Source: Arcobacter siniprincipis (GTDB lineage Bacteria; Campylobacterota; Campylobacteria; Campylobacterales; Arcobacteraceae). From it: a DNA stretch of 64,000 bases. Positions 1 through 8,602 of this stretch are shown in pieces. The stretch is from contig NZ_CP182343.1 in assembly GCF_048571125.1 (NCBI RefSeq), forward strand, positions 930,001 through 994,000. Direction: 5' to 3'. A program made the position numbers and the translations under genes. Below the pieces are notes generated by a model that had not been told where the DNA came from, did not search any database, and was given only the letters and a program-made list of their open reading frames with translations. The stretch's first letter is position 1. Every line of letters starts with the position of its first letter.

Positions 1-172
1 CATTTGGAAAAAAATTTTCTTGATTTTTCTGATACATTGTAAAAACTAATATAACAACTATAACTATAGAAGATAAAAGAATGATCTCTTTTTTCTCAAA
101 TTTATTATTTAGTTTATATATAATAATTCCTATTAAAATAATAACTAGTATAATTCCTAAAAATATTTGCAT
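1..172 (-). CDS. Partial small membrane protein (N-terminal part)
   Basis: Open reading frame running off the left edge; 57 residues are visible without a stop. An ATG is preceded by AGGAAAA at good spacing, and this ribosome site overlaps the stop of the upstream gene, so the two are probably co-transcribed. The visible part has a hydrophobic helix at about residues 2-19, a short charged stretch (KLNNKFEKKE), and a second hydrophobic helix at about 31-46. That suggests a small inner-membrane protein. I do not recognise the family. Confidence 0.6.
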   Translation of the reverse strand, partial: MQIFLGIILVIILIGIIIYKLNNKFEKKEIILLSSIVIVVILVFTMYQKNQENFFPN

Positions 173-181
173 AAGGTTTTC

Positions 182-427
182 CTATTTAATTTTATTTTGT
201 AGATTCTTTTTATAATCATCTTTTAGACTTATTGTACTATTTATTGGTACATCTGAAGATATAATTTTTCTTTTAATTGGATGTTTAGGTACATATTTAA
301 AAGGTTTTTTACTTAATTTATTTTCATTTACATTTATAGTAGTAATAAGTTCACTTTTTATACTTTGTAATATCGTTAAAACAGTATCTAAATTTTTGTC
401 TTCAATTTCTAATGTAATCTTTGCCAT
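182..427 (-). CDS. Small conserved-looking hypothetical protein, 81 aa
   Basis: An 81-residue protein starting MAKITLEIED. The N-terminal half looks like a short beta strand plus amphipathic helix (DKNLDTVLTILQSIKSEL). The C-terminal half is lysine-rich and probably disordered. There is no signal peptide or membrane segment. GGAA lies a few bases before the ATG, and a TATACT-like -10 box is visible at 450-455. The next gene starts 9 bases after its stop. Function unknown. Confidence 0.6.
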   Translation of the reverse strand: MAKITLEIEDKNLDTVLTILQSIKSELITTINVNENKLSKKPFKYVPKHPIKRKIISSDVPINSTISLKDDYKKNLQNKIK

Positions 428-570
428 ATTTATTCCATAAATTTATTTTAGTATATCATATTTGTCTTGGCATTATTATTTCTTACTTATTAAATAAAAA
501 TTAAATTTAATTATTAACACAAAATTAACAGACATACATAATAATACATTATAAAAATAAGGAGAGAGTA

Positions 571-2544
571 TTGAAAAAGTCTATATGTCTGTTAAGTATT
601 GTTGCTTCAACAGTTTTATTAGGGAATGAAGTTGAAGTACCAACAGTAAATGTTGCTGAAAAGATAAATACAAAAGTAGTTAAAGATATAAGTGAAGATC
701 AACTAAAATCAGCGGATTTAGCGGAAGCTTTAAGTAAAAATGTACCTTCAATATCAATTGTAAGAAGAAATGGGATTGCAAATGATATTATTTTGAGAGG
801 ACAAAAGAAAGATAATATCAATGTGTTAATAGATGATGCAAAGATATATGGAGCTTGTCCAAATAGAATGGATCCAGTAACATCACATATATTAACAAAT
901 AATGTAGAAAGTGTAGAAGTAATAGAAGGACCATATGATGTTGAGAACTTTGGAACATTAAGTGGGAAAGTTCAAGTACATACAAAAGAGCCAACAAAAG
1001 ATTTACATGGAGAAGTTAATTTAAATGCTGGAAGCTTTAATTATAGAAAAGCAAGTGCAACTATAAGTGGTGGAACAGATAGATTTAAATTATTACTTTC
1101 AGCTTCAACTGAAAAAAGTGACCAATATGAAGATGGAAATGGTAATAATTTTTACGAACAGCAAGTTAAAAAGGGAGTTCCTTCTACAAAACTTTATAGA
1201 AACTCTGATCAAAAAGCATATACTAAAAAAACACTTTTATCTAAACTAATTTTTAATATAGATGATAGTTCAGAAGTAAAACTTTCATATACAGCAAATA
1301 GAAGTGATAATGTTTTATATCCAGCTGGTGGAATGGATGCCGATTATGATGATTCAAATATTTATACTATTGGATATACAAAAAGAGATTTAGGTAAGTA
1401 TTCAAAAGAGCTAAATTTAGATTATTATTACTCAGATGTAGATCATCCTATGAGTACAAAATTAAGAAATTCTACTATGATGTATATGACAAGTCACATG
1501 AAAACATCAATTTGGGGAACAAAATTAAAAAACAGTATGGAACTTGCTGATTCAATTTTAACAGTTGGATTAGATACAAGTGTTAGAAACTGGAGAAGTG
1601 ATAACTATCAAACATCACGTATGACAGGGAAAAAAACTTCAACTGCTGATTCTTTTCCATCAACTGATACTAAAAATAAAGCAATATTTGCAAAATTAGA
1701 AAAGGATTTTGGTAAATTAAATTTAGATTTTGGTTCAAGATATGACCATACAAATATTGAACCAGATGGTAATACAAAAAATGAAAGAAAATACAATGCA
1801 CTAAGTGCAAATGTTTTTGCTGTATATAATCAAGATGAATCTACTAAATATTTTGCTGGAATTGGTAAATCTTCTAGAGTTCCAGATGCAAGAGAACTTT
1901 ATTTTTCAGGAATGGGTTCAAAAGGAAATCAAGACTTAAAACAAACAAAAAACTATGAAGCTGATATTGGTTTTGAAAAAACAATAGGTAATTTCAATAT
2001 TAAATCGAAACTTTTTTATTCTGTGTTAAAAGATTATATTTATAACAATTCTACAAGTAAAAAGTTTGAAAATGTTGATGCTAAAATTTATGGTGCAGAA
2101 ATAAGCGGTTTTTATCTATTTGGTGACTCTTTTTCAGCAGATTATGGAATTGCTTATCAAAGAGGAAAAAAAGATGAAGCACTAGATGGTCAAACAAATA
2201 AAAACTTAGCAGAAATTCCTCCTTTAAAAGCTAATATAGCTTTAAACTATGAGTATTCAATTCATAAACTAACAGCAGAAATGGTAGCTGTTGATAACTG
2301 GAATAAAGTTGATAGTGATAATGGTGAACAGAAGTTAGGTGAATATGCTCTTTTTAACTTAAAATATAAAAATAGCATAAGCAAAAATTTTGAAATAACT
2401 TTAGGTGTTGATAATGTATTTGATAAAACTTATGCTTCAACAAATACTTATAAAGATATTTCATATACAGTTATAGGCGGAAATCAGATTACTTTTAATG
2501 ATCCAGGAAGATATGGATATATTAATTTAAGATATAAATTCTAA
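571..2544 (+). CDS. TonB-dependent copper receptor, OprC/NosA family
   Basis: Outer-membrane beta-barrel receptor of 657 residues, with a signal peptide (about 1-18), a plug domain (about 35-140, LRGQKKDNINVLIDD) and a barrel ending in aromatic F. The plug carries GACPNRMDP, giving the C96-x3-M100 pair; an extracellular segment carries DHPM, giving H292-x-M294. OprC of Pseudomonas binds copper through the same CxxxM plus HxM set, so this is read as a copper importer rather than a siderophore receptor. Starts at TTG behind a strong AAGGAGAG site. Transcribed alone, with a bidirectional terminator after it. A copper receptor fits an organism that makes copper enzymes such as nitrous oxide reductase, but none is in this window. 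Confidence 0.88.
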   Translation: MKKSICLLSIVASTVLLGNEVEVPTVNVAEKINTKVVKDISEDQLKSADLAEALSKNVPSISIVRRNGIANDIILRGQKKDNINVLIDDAKIYGACPNRMDPVTSHILTNNVESVEVIEGPYDVENFGTLSGKVQVHTKEPTKDLHGEVNLNAGSFNYRKASATISGGTDRFKLLLSASTEKSDQYEDGNGNNFYEQQVKKGVPSTKLYRNSDQKAYTKKTLLSKLIFNIDDSSEVKLSYTANRSDNVLYPAGGMDADYDDSNIYTIGYTKRDLGKYSKELNLDYYYSDVDHPMSTKLRNSTMMYMTSHMKTSIWGTKLKNSMELADSILTVGLDTSVRNWRSDNYQTSRMTGKKTSTADSFPSTDTKNKAIFAKLEKDFGKLNLDFGSRYDHTNIEPDGNTKNERKYNALSANVFAVYNQDESTKYFAGIGKSSRVPDARELYFSGMGSKGNQDLKQTKNYEADIGFEKTIGNFNIKSKLFYSVLKDYIYNNSTSKKFENVDAKIYGAEISGFYLFGDSFSADYGIAYQRGKKDEALDGQTNKNLAEIPPLKANIALNYEYSIHKLTAEMVAVDNWNKVDSDNGEQKLGEYALFNLKYKNSISKNFEITLGVDNVFDKTYASTNTYKDISYTVIGGNQITFNDPGRYGYINLRYKF

Positions 2545-2548
2545 TAAA

Positions 2549-2574
2549 ATAAAAGGAAGAGTTCTTCCTTTTAT
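2549..2574. terminator. Bidirectional terminator between convergent genes
   Basis: Perfect inverted repeat with 12-base arms ATAAAAGGAAGA and TCTTCCTTTTAT, so each strand ends in a U-rich run. It lies between the copper receptor gene and the HD gene and overlaps the last codons of the latter. Confidence 0.8.
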
Positions 2575-3800
2575 TCAAAGTCCATTCTAACTTGAGTTTG
2601 ACCTGTTGTTCCAAATGCTAGGTCGATTTTTGTAGCTATTTCTTTAAAATCTACACCTTGAACAGTTTTAAGGGTTTTTATAATTTCTTTTTTACCATTT
2701 ACTAACTCTTTTGATTTTATACCATGAGAAATTGATAAACTAGCCTCAATAAAAGCTGATAATTTATCGCATTGTTTTAAGGCTTTTCCATCTATTGCAT
2801 TATATTTATCAACATTGTATGATGCTAAACTATCATTTACAATTTGTATACTATCTTCATTGATTTTGTCTAAAAATTCATCTTTTATGCCATCATATAA
2901 ACCTAAAAGATATGAAAATTCTTCTTTAATTTTTTCAGGAACATTTGGCATGATATCATCTTCTATTTTTATGATTTCATATTCACTAATTATTTCGGAT
3001 AAATCATCAACACAATATTTTACAGGAGAAATAATGTCTCTTGTTAATGCTTCTGGTAAATCATGGAAAAGTGCTGTATAAAAGTTATTTTGCAATCTTT
3101 TATCACAAGCATTCACATCAAGGGAATAAAAGTATCCAAATAATGCAACTATTAACATATGCCCTAAAACAGAAGTTTCAGGGATTCTAGGAGTTTGTGA
3201 CCATCTTTTTTGAAATCTAAGTCTTCCACTTAAATCAACTATTTTAGAAAGTTTTTTATTAAGGGCAATTTTTCTAACCCCTATTAATTCATAATAATCT
3301 TCAAGTTCTTCTTCAACACTTTTTTTCACATCTTCTACATCATTTAAAAAAGCACTTGTTTGGTATACAATAGAAAATTCCCATTTTGTAGCAAGATATG
3401 AAGCTGCTTTATTTATAAATCTCTCTTTTTTGTACATCTCTGGATTTTCTAAATATTCTTGAAATTTTTTTAAAAAATTACCACCATCAATATCTTTTAT
3501 AGAATCATGAAGTTTTTCTATAACCCAAGCATTTATCTCTTTTGATTTTTTTTGTAAGGCATTTCTAAATACATCAGGTCTGATATCTGTTACAACAACT
3601 CGTCGTAAAAATTCGAATATCCCAGCTTCTATTAGGTGTGTGTAATTTATATCATCTTCAAGTTTTGCAATAAAATATGCAATAATGAATTTATGAGCTT
3701 GTTTATCTAATTCTACTAATTCAACCATTCTAGGATAGTCATTCCATCTTTGAATTGAAGCTGAAGTAAAAATATAATCTATAATTTTGTGGTTAATCAT
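2571..3800 (-). CDS. HD-domain metal-dependent hydrolase (YfbR/HD_3-like)
   Basis: About 409 residues. The C-terminal half holds an HD fold: an N-terminal His in SVLGHML, then FHDLPEALTRDI, the HD doublet with the following Glu typical of YfbR-like 5'-nucleotidases. The N-terminal about 190 residues are helical and not recognised. No signal peptide. The frame is open 10 codons further up (TTG, then ATG), but the ATG giving MINHK is favoured because it overlaps the stop of a 38-residue ORF (ATGATTAA), typical of translational coupling. Substrate unknown; nucleotide dephosphorylation is inferred from the family. Confidence 0.75.
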   Translation of the reverse strand: MINHKIIDYIFTSASIQRWNDYPRMVELVELDKQAHKFIIAYFIAKLEDDINYTHLIEAGIFEFLRRVVVTDIRPDVFRNALQKKSKEINAWVIEKLHDSIKDIDGGNFLKKFQEYLENPEMYKKERFINKAASYLATKWEFSIVYQTSAFLNDVEDVKKSVEEELEDYYELIGVRKIALNKKLSKIVDLSGRLRFQKRWSQTPRIPETSVLGHMLIVALFGYFYSLDVNACDKRLQNNFYTALFHDLPEALTRDIISPVKYCVDDLSEIISEYEIIKIEDDIMPNVPEKIKEEFSYLLGLYDGIKDEFLDKINEDSIQIVNDSLASYNVDKYNAIDGKALKQCDKLSAFIEASLSISHGIKSKELVNGKKEIIKTLKTVQGVDFKEIATKIDLAFGTTGQTQVRMDFE

Positions 3801-3909
3801 CTTTTTTATCTTTCTTTTTTGAGTCATCAAAAAATATCATTTTTTTGCCTATAAGCATAAGTGTTGTTACTGTTCCAACTACTACATAAGCTACCCATGG
3901 TTCCTGCAT
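3793..3909 (-). CDS. 38-residue single-pass membrane protein
   Basis: Short ORF below the usual length cut-off. It begins MQEPWVAYVV, forms one hydrophobic helix (about residues 5-20) and ends in a charged tail (DDSKKKDKKDD). A modest AAAGAG site precedes the ATG. Its stop overlaps the favoured start of the HD gene, supporting real translation. The architecture resembles small membrane modulators, but I do not recognise it and no function is proposed. Confidence 0.5.
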   Translation of the reverse strand: MQEPWVAYVVVGTVTTLMLIGKKMIFFDDSKKKDKKDD

Positions 3910-3984
3910 TTTAGACTCTTTATTTTTGTTTTGATTATCCCATAATATTAATAAATAGGTACTTAGAAAAAACTTTTATAATTT

Positions 3985-4015
3985 TTGACGCAAAATGCAA
4001 AATTAGGTGTATAAT
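3985..4015 (+). promoter_or_regulatory. Sigma70-type promoter for the DUF2156/GNAT pair
   Basis: TTGACG and TATAAT separated by 19 bases, the -10 box being exact consensus. It lies 32 bases before the ATG, which has an AAGGAAA site. Spacing is slightly long. Confidence 0.6.
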
Positions 4016-4047
4016 TTTGAAAATTTACACAAGGAAAAAGAAAAATA

Positions 4048-5028
4048 ATGTCAACTCTGACAGTAAGTAATTATACTTTAAAACACTTTGATTTAAATGC
4101 AAAAGATGAAATGACAAAATACTTAAAATTAATAAATGTAGATGTTAGTGATTATACTTTTGCAGGTAATTATATCTGGTTATCAACTGCAACTGGATTT
4201 TATGCAATTGTAAATGATACCTTTTGTTTGTTTATTTTAAGTTCTGGTGAGTTATCTATGCTTTTACCTCCAATTGGTAAAAAAAGTAAGACTTATGATG
4301 CAATGTTACAATGTTTTGAAATAATGAATGCTCACAATAGTAATAGAAATTATTCTAAAATTGAGTATGTACATGAAGAATTATTAGAAGGCTTTGTTGA
4401 TTATTTGGAAGAGGGTACTTTAGTATATGAGATGCTAAAAGATTTTATTATTGAAAAAAAACTTGTTGATTATATTTATAAAGTAGAAGATCTAATAGAG
4501 TTAAAAGGTGATTCTTATAAATCAAAAAGAAATGAGATAAATAAATTTAAAAAGATTTATCCAGATCATAGAATTGAAATTTTAAACAAAGAAAAACATG
4601 GTGCAGCAGTATTAGCTTTATTTAATAAATGGGTAAAAGATAGAACAACTTATATGCCAAAAGAAGAAGTAGAAGTTTTTATGGATGGTATATATTTTGA
4701 AAGATTTGCTATAAAAAGATTAATAAATGATTATGATAATCTTGATATCATTGGACTTGTTATTTATATAAACGATGAAATAAAAGGTTTTACAGTAGGT
4801 GATCAAATAAATGAACAAACAGCAAGTGTAATTATCGAGAAAACTGATTTCGAAATACTTGGTTGTGCACAATTTATATTTAGGGAGTTCACAAAAATCT
4901 TAAAAGATAAATTTAATGTGGATTATATAAATGTGGGTGATGATATGGGATTTGAAAATTTAAAAAAAGTAAAAATGTCATATAGACCAAATAAATTAGT
5001 ACCAAAGTACACTATTTACCAAAGATGA
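4048..5028 (+). CDS. DUF2156 / LPG-synthase C-terminal-like acyltransferase-fold protein
   Basis: A 326-residue soluble protein with the two-lobed GNAT-like architecture of the DUF2156 family (relative of the C-terminal catalytic domain of phosphatidylglycerol lysyltransferase). Typical stretches are YIWLSTATGFYAIV near residue 43, YKSKRNEINKFKK near 155 (family substrate loop), and a final VGDDMGFENLKKVK segment. It lacks the membrane flippase half of MprF, so lipid lysylation cannot be assumed. An ATGA overlap couples it to the following GNAT gene, hinting that the two acyltransferase-fold proteins act together. Confidence 0.75.
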   Translation: MSTLTVSNYTLKHFDLNAKDEMTKYLKLINVDVSDYTFAGNYIWLSTATGFYAIVNDTFCLFILSSGELSMLLPPIGKKSKTYDAMLQCFEIMNAHNSNRNYSKIEYVHEELLEGFVDYLEEGTLVYEMLKDFIIEKKLVDYIYKVEDLIELKGDSYKSKRNEINKFKKIYPDHRIEILNKEKHGAAVLALFNKWVKDRTTYMPKEEVEVFMDGIYFERFAIKRLINDYDNLDIIGLVIYINDEIKGFTVGDQINEQTASVIIEKTDFEILGCAQFIFREFTKILKDKFNVDYINVGDDMGFENLKKVKMSYRPNKLVPKYTIYQR

Positions 5029-5447
5029 AAATAGAAATTGCAACAACTTCTGATATAAAAGAGCTTTTTTTTATAGAAGAAGAACTTTTTTTTGGAGATA
5101 GTGCTGCTTTAACTAAAGCAGCTTTTAACTATCATTTAAAAAGAAATATAGTTTATAAGTTAGTAGTTGAAGAAAAAATTGTAGCTTATATTTTATGGCT
5201 TAAAAGAAAAAATCATTATAGGCTATATTCTCTTGCTATTTTAAAAGATTTTCAAGGAAAAGGCTTAGGTAAGTTTTTATTGGAGTTTTCTTTAAACAAT
5301 TTAGATAAAGATATCTTTGAACTTGAAGTGAGAGTTAGTAATTTACCAGCTATAAAATTATATGAAAAGTTTGGATTTGAAAAAGTAAAGATTTTAGAAA
5401 AATTTTATGATGATGAAGATGGAATGAAGATGAGACTAAAGAGATAA
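5025..5447 (+). CDS. GNAT N-acetyltransferase, RimI-like
   Basis: A 140-residue single-domain acetyltransferase. The acetyl-CoA loop is Q77-G-K-G-L-G82 after a beta strand (LYSLAILKDF), and the C-terminal YEKFGFEKVK motif is typical of RimI-like enzymes. It overlaps the previous gene by ATGA. The acceptor is unknown; ribosomal or other protein N-termini are possible by family. Its last codons form the left arm of the terminator that follows. Confidence 0.8.
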   Translation: MKIEIATTSDIKELFFIEEELFFGDSAALTKAAFNYHLKRNIVYKLVVEEKIVAYILWLKRKNHYRLYSLAILKDFQGKGLGKFLLEFSLNNLDKDIFELEVRVSNLPAIKLYEKFGFEKVKILEKFYDDEDGMKMRLKR

Positions 5448-5460
5448 CTCTTTAGTCTTT
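5433..5460. terminator. Bidirectional terminator
   Basis: Arms GACTAAAGAG and CTCTTTAGTC with an ATAA loop, followed by TTT on the plus strand and preceded by AAA for the minus strand. It lies between the convergent GNAT and rpiB genes and overlaps the GNAT stop codon. Confidence 0.8.
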
Positions 5461-5908
5461 AAGCTCTACAGCTACCAAAAAGCTTGTTTATTTTTTCAAC
5501 TCTACCTTCATGTCTTCCACCTTGGAAAGTCGCCTTATCCCAAGCCTCAATAATAGCTTCTACCATTCCTAATCCTGAAACTCTTTCCCCTAAGCAAATT
5601 ACATTAGCATCATTGTGCTCTCTTGCCATTTGTGCAGAGTATGCATTATGACAAAGAGCTGCTCTAATACCATCAAACTTATTAGCAGACATGCTCATAC
5701 CAATACCAGATCCACAAATTAATATACCTTTTGAACCCTCATTTGCTAAAACTTCTTTACAAACTTTAGCTGCGAAATCAGGATAATCAACTCTATCTTT
5801 ATTATTTGGGCCTAAGTCAATTACTTCATGACCTTTTGCTTCAAAAAGCTCTTTTACATAAGCTTTAATATCAATACCAGCATGATCTGCACCAATAAAA
5901 TATTTCAT
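5459..5908 (-). CDS. rpiB: Ribose-5-phosphate isomerase B
   Basis: A 149-residue LacAB/RpiB protein interconverting ribose-5-phosphate and ribulose-5-phosphate in the pentose phosphate pathway. The N-terminal GADHAG (D8-H9), catalytic C65 in ILICGSGIGMSMSANK and H98 in AREHNDANVICLG are in their expected places, and the length is normal. Last gene of the folD-lepB-rpiB run; its ATG shares a base with the lepB stop (TAATG). Confidence 0.95.
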   Translation of the reverse strand: MKYFIGADHAGIDIKAYVKELFEAKGHEVIDLGPNNKDRVDYPDFAAKVCKEVLANEGSKGILICGSGIGMSMSANKFDGIRAALCHNAYSAQMAREHNDANVICLGERVSGLGMVEAIIEAWDKATFQGGRHEGRVEKINKLFGSCRA

Positions 5909-6693
5909 TAGTAAATTCCTTTTTCGTGATTGATTTTGATTTCTTTTCCTTCTATATCTTTTTCTATACTTCCAACTGTTCTAAAAACTCTATCCCATCT
6001 TACTTCTTTGTTTTTGTCCCAAGAAAAATAGATAAACCAAGGAGTTCCTACGATATATTTATATTTAACAGTTCCCCAAAATCTTGAGTCATTTGAGTGG
6101 TCTCTATTATCACCCATCATAAAATATTCATTTTTTGGAACTTTTATTGGAGACATGTTAAATAGTTGTTGAGGATTAAATCCATTATCTATAACACTTG
6201 GATCATTATGAATTCCTGGATGATCTTTTCTATATGGATTTTTTACCCAAAGCTTCCCATCAAATTGAGCAATTTGCGTTATTGGATAATTTTTCTTAAC
6301 ATATTCATTACCTTCATGTGGATGTAAATATAAAATTTTATCTTGTAGTGCAACGATATCTCCACCAACTGCAATACATCTTTTTACATAATGAACTGTC
6401 TCTTCATTTGGATATCTAAATACAACAATATCTCCACGTTTGGGACCATCACCTGTGATTAGATGTCCATTATCATGAAACTCTGGAAGTATTTTTACCT
6501 CTAACCAAGGAATTCTTGGAGTTGGAATACCATATGAAAATTTTTTTACAAAAAGCATATCACCAATAAGAAGCGTATTTTTCATACTACCACTTGGGAT
6601 TACAAATGCTTGTGCAACAAAAAATATGATACATAAAACAATTACAATTGTACCAGTCCAAGAACTAGACCAGTTATATATTTTTTTTAACAT
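5908..6693 (-). CDS. lepB: Signal peptidase I
   Basis: A 261-residue inner-membrane serine protease that removes signal peptides. One N-terminal membrane segment (about 14-32) leads into IPSGSMKNTL with catalytic S36. The general-base lysine is K104 in YVKRCIAVGGD, and the C-terminal box GDNRDHSNDSRFWG is present. Starts immediately after the folD stop with no gap and overlaps rpiB by one base. Confidence 0.95.
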   Translation of the reverse strand: MLKKIYNWSSSWTGTIVIVLCIIFFVAQAFVIPSGSMKNTLLIGDMLFVKKFSYGIPTPRIPWLEVKILPEFHDNGHLITGDGPKRGDIVVFRYPNEETVHYVKRCIAVGGDIVALQDKILYLHPHEGNEYVKKNYPITQIAQFDGKLWVKNPYRKDHPGIHNDPSVIDNGFNPQQLFNMSPIKVPKNEYFMMGDNRDHSNDSRFWGTVKYKYIVGTPWFIYFSWDKNKEVRWDRVFRTVGSIEKDIEGKEIKINHEKGIY

Positions 6694-7554
6694 TTATTTA
6701 CTTTCTCTTTTATCTCTTAACTTTGCAGCTTTAAGAGTATTTTTTAATAACATTCCAATAGTCATAGGTCCAACTCCACCAGGAACTGGAGTGATAAACG
6801 AACATTTGTCTTTACAATCTTCAAAATCAGCATCACCTGTTAATTTACCAGTATCAAGTCTATTGATACCAACATCAATAACAACTGCACCATCTTTTAT
6901 CATGTCAGCTTTTAATAGGTGTGGAACTCCAACCGCAATTACAACAATATCTGCTTCTTTTGTATGAGCTTTTAAATCTTTTGTTTTAGAATTACATACA
7001 GTAACAGTTGCTTTTGCATTTATTAAAAGTGATGCCATTGGTTTACCAACAATATCACTACTTCCAATAACAACTGCATTTTTACCACTAAGTTCTATTC
7101 CATATTCTTCAAACATTCTCATAACACCAAAAGGAGTTGCTGGTAAAAAAGCATCAAGATTAGAAACCATTTTCCCAACATTATAAGGATGAAATCCATC
7201 CACATCTTTTAAAGGATTTATTGCTTCTAAAATAGTTCTTGTATCAATGTGTTTAGGGAGTGGTAATTGAACCAAAATACCATCAAGTTTTGGGTTATTG
7301 TTCATATTTTCAATCAACGCTAATAACTCTTCTTGAGTAGTAGATTCATCTTTTGTATGAACCTCAGAATAAATACCTGCTGCTTCGCATGATTTATGTT
7401 TGCTATTTACATAAGTTGCACTTGCTGGATCACTACCAACTAATACAACTGCAAGTCCTGGAGTGATTTGCTCATTTTTTACAAACTCTGCTACTTCAAC
7501 TCTAACTTCTTCTTTTATTTTTGCTGATAATGCTTTACCATCTAATATAACCAT
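6694..7554 (-). CDS. folD: Bifunctional methylenetetrahydrofolate dehydrogenase / methenyltetrahydrofolate cyclohydrolase
   Basis: A 286-residue cytosolic FolD, NADP-linked, supplying one-carbon units. It has the substrate-site TYVNSKHKSCEAAGI with the catalytic lysine, QLPLPKHID, the Rossmann segment VVIGSSDIVGKPMA and the C-terminal signature PGGVGPMTIGML. First gene of the folD-lepB-rpiB operon, divergent from a cytochrome c gene. A TAAAAT -10-like box lies about 25 bases upstream. Confidence 0.96.
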   Translation of the reverse strand: MVILDGKALSAKIKEEVRVEVAEFVKNEQITPGLAVVLVGSDPASATYVNSKHKSCEAAGIYSEVHTKDESTTQEELLALIENMNNNPKLDGILVQLPLPKHIDTRTILEAINPLKDVDGFHPYNVGKMVSNLDAFLPATPFGVMRMFEEYGIELSGKNAVVIGSSDIVGKPMASLLINAKATVTVCNSKTKDLKAHTKEADIVVIAVGVPHLLKADMIKDGAVVIDVGINRLDTGKLTGDADFEDCKDKCSFITPVPGGVGPMTIGMLLKNTLKAAKLRDKRESK

Positions 7555-7576
7555 CTAGTTACCTTATAACTGTTTA

Positions 7577-7594
7577 ATTTTAGCTTGCTATAAT
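7577..7594. promoter_or_regulatory. Overlapping divergent promoters (folD operon and cytochrome c)
   Basis: On the plus strand an extended -10 TGcTATAAT ends at 7594, 30 bases before the cytochrome TTG. On the minus strand TAAAAT (complement of 7577-7582) sits upstream of folD. The two -10 elements nearly touch, so the transcripts start back to back. Confidence 0.5.
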
Positions 7595-7624
7595 ACCCAA
7601 AAACAATTTATACAAAGGTTAAGT

Positions 7625-7987
7625 TTGATAATACCCAAGCTTGCGATTATCTTTTTGTTTGTAAACATAAGTTTTGCGAAAGATATTATAAATAACTCTT
7701 TTATCACAGAATATGAATATGGTGCCATGTTATATGAAAACCCAAGGGGAATAGGATGCAATAAGTGCCATGGAAATGGTGATAAAGCTCTTGTAATCGC
7801 AAAATATAAAGATAAGAAGAATATGACAAAAACATTAATGGCTCCTGCAATTAAAAATGTTCCTTTTGAAGATTATGTTGATGTTTTAACAACAAAAAGA
7901 GGTAGTTCAAATATTATGCCTTCATATTTTTTAACTAATGATGAGATAAAATCAATTTATTTTTATGTAAGAAACTTTAAAAAATAG
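7625..7987 (+). CDS. Periplasmic monohaem cytochrome c
   Basis: A 120-residue secreted class I cytochrome c. A signal peptide of about 18 residues (ending SFA) precedes one haem site, C45-N-K-C48-H49, and the likely distal ligand M98 lies in SSNIMPSYF. Starts at TTG with AAAGG about 7 bases upstream. Probably a small soluble electron carrier or an oxidase partner; the redox partner cannot be told from the context. Confidence 0.85.
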   Translation: MIIPKLAIIFLFVNISFAKDIINNSFITEYEYGAMLYENPRGIGCNKCHGNGDKALVIAKYKDKKNMTKTLMAPAIKNVPFEDYVDVLTTKRGSSNIMPSYFLTNDEIKSIYFYVRNFKK

Positions 7988-8060
7988 TTTGTAACTTAAA
8001 GAAAGTTTAAACAATACTTTTGTATAATCCCCAACTTTAAAATTAAAACAAGGAATTAAA

Positions 8061-8597
8061 ATGTTAGAGGGTATCGTAAGAGATAGTATAACTAAGCAAA
8101 ATGCTAAGCAACTTAAAAGAGATGGTTACATTTTAGCTAATATCTATGGAAAAGGTGTTGAGAATATCAATGCTGCATTTAAAAGAAATGATTTCATTAG
8201 ATTTTTGAAAAATAAAACAACTGTTGCATTTGATGTAAAAGTTGGTGACACTGTTTGTAAAGTAGTTGTAAAAGAGTACCAAAAAGCACCTATTACTTCT
8301 GAATTATTACATGTAGACTTAATGATGGCTTTACCAGGTGTAAAATCTAATTATTTAGTACCTGTAACTGTTAATGGAACTCCAAAAGGTTTAAAAAATA
8401 AAGGTCTATTTGTTTTCCATAAAAAAAGAGTTGCAGTAAAATGTGCAATTGAAAATTTACCAGAAAATTTTCACATCGAAATCGCTGATTTAGATACTGG
8501 TGATAACGTTTTAGTAAGAAACCTTACTATGCCAGAAGGTGTAACTTGTTATTTAGACCCAAGAGTACCAATTGTTGGTGTAATTAAAGCTAAGTAG
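8061..8597 (+). CDS. rplY: 50S ribosomal protein L25, CTC (TL5) form
   Basis: A 178-residue L25 of the long general-stress CTC type: an N-terminal 5S rRNA-binding domain (about 1-90) and a C-terminal beta domain (LPGVKSNYLVPVTVNGTPKG onward). A consensus TATAAT lies at 8023-8028 and an AAGGAA site precedes the ATG. Five bases separate it from pth, the usual bacterial partner. Confidence 0.93.
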   Translation: MLEGIVRDSITKQNAKQLKRDGYILANIYGKGVENINAAFKRNDFIRFLKNKTTVAFDVKVGDTVCKVVVKEYQKAPITSELLHVDLMMALPGVKSNYLVPVTVNGTPKGLKNKGLFVFHKKRVAVKCAIENLPENFHIEIADLDTGDNVLVRNLTMPEGVTCYLDPRVPIVGVIKAK

Positions 8598-8602
8598 TAA
8601 AT

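Noticed and set aside
6626..6967. Plus-strand ORF of 113 codons across the lepB/folD junction
   Set aside because: Antisense to two recognised genes, with no start signal or domain.
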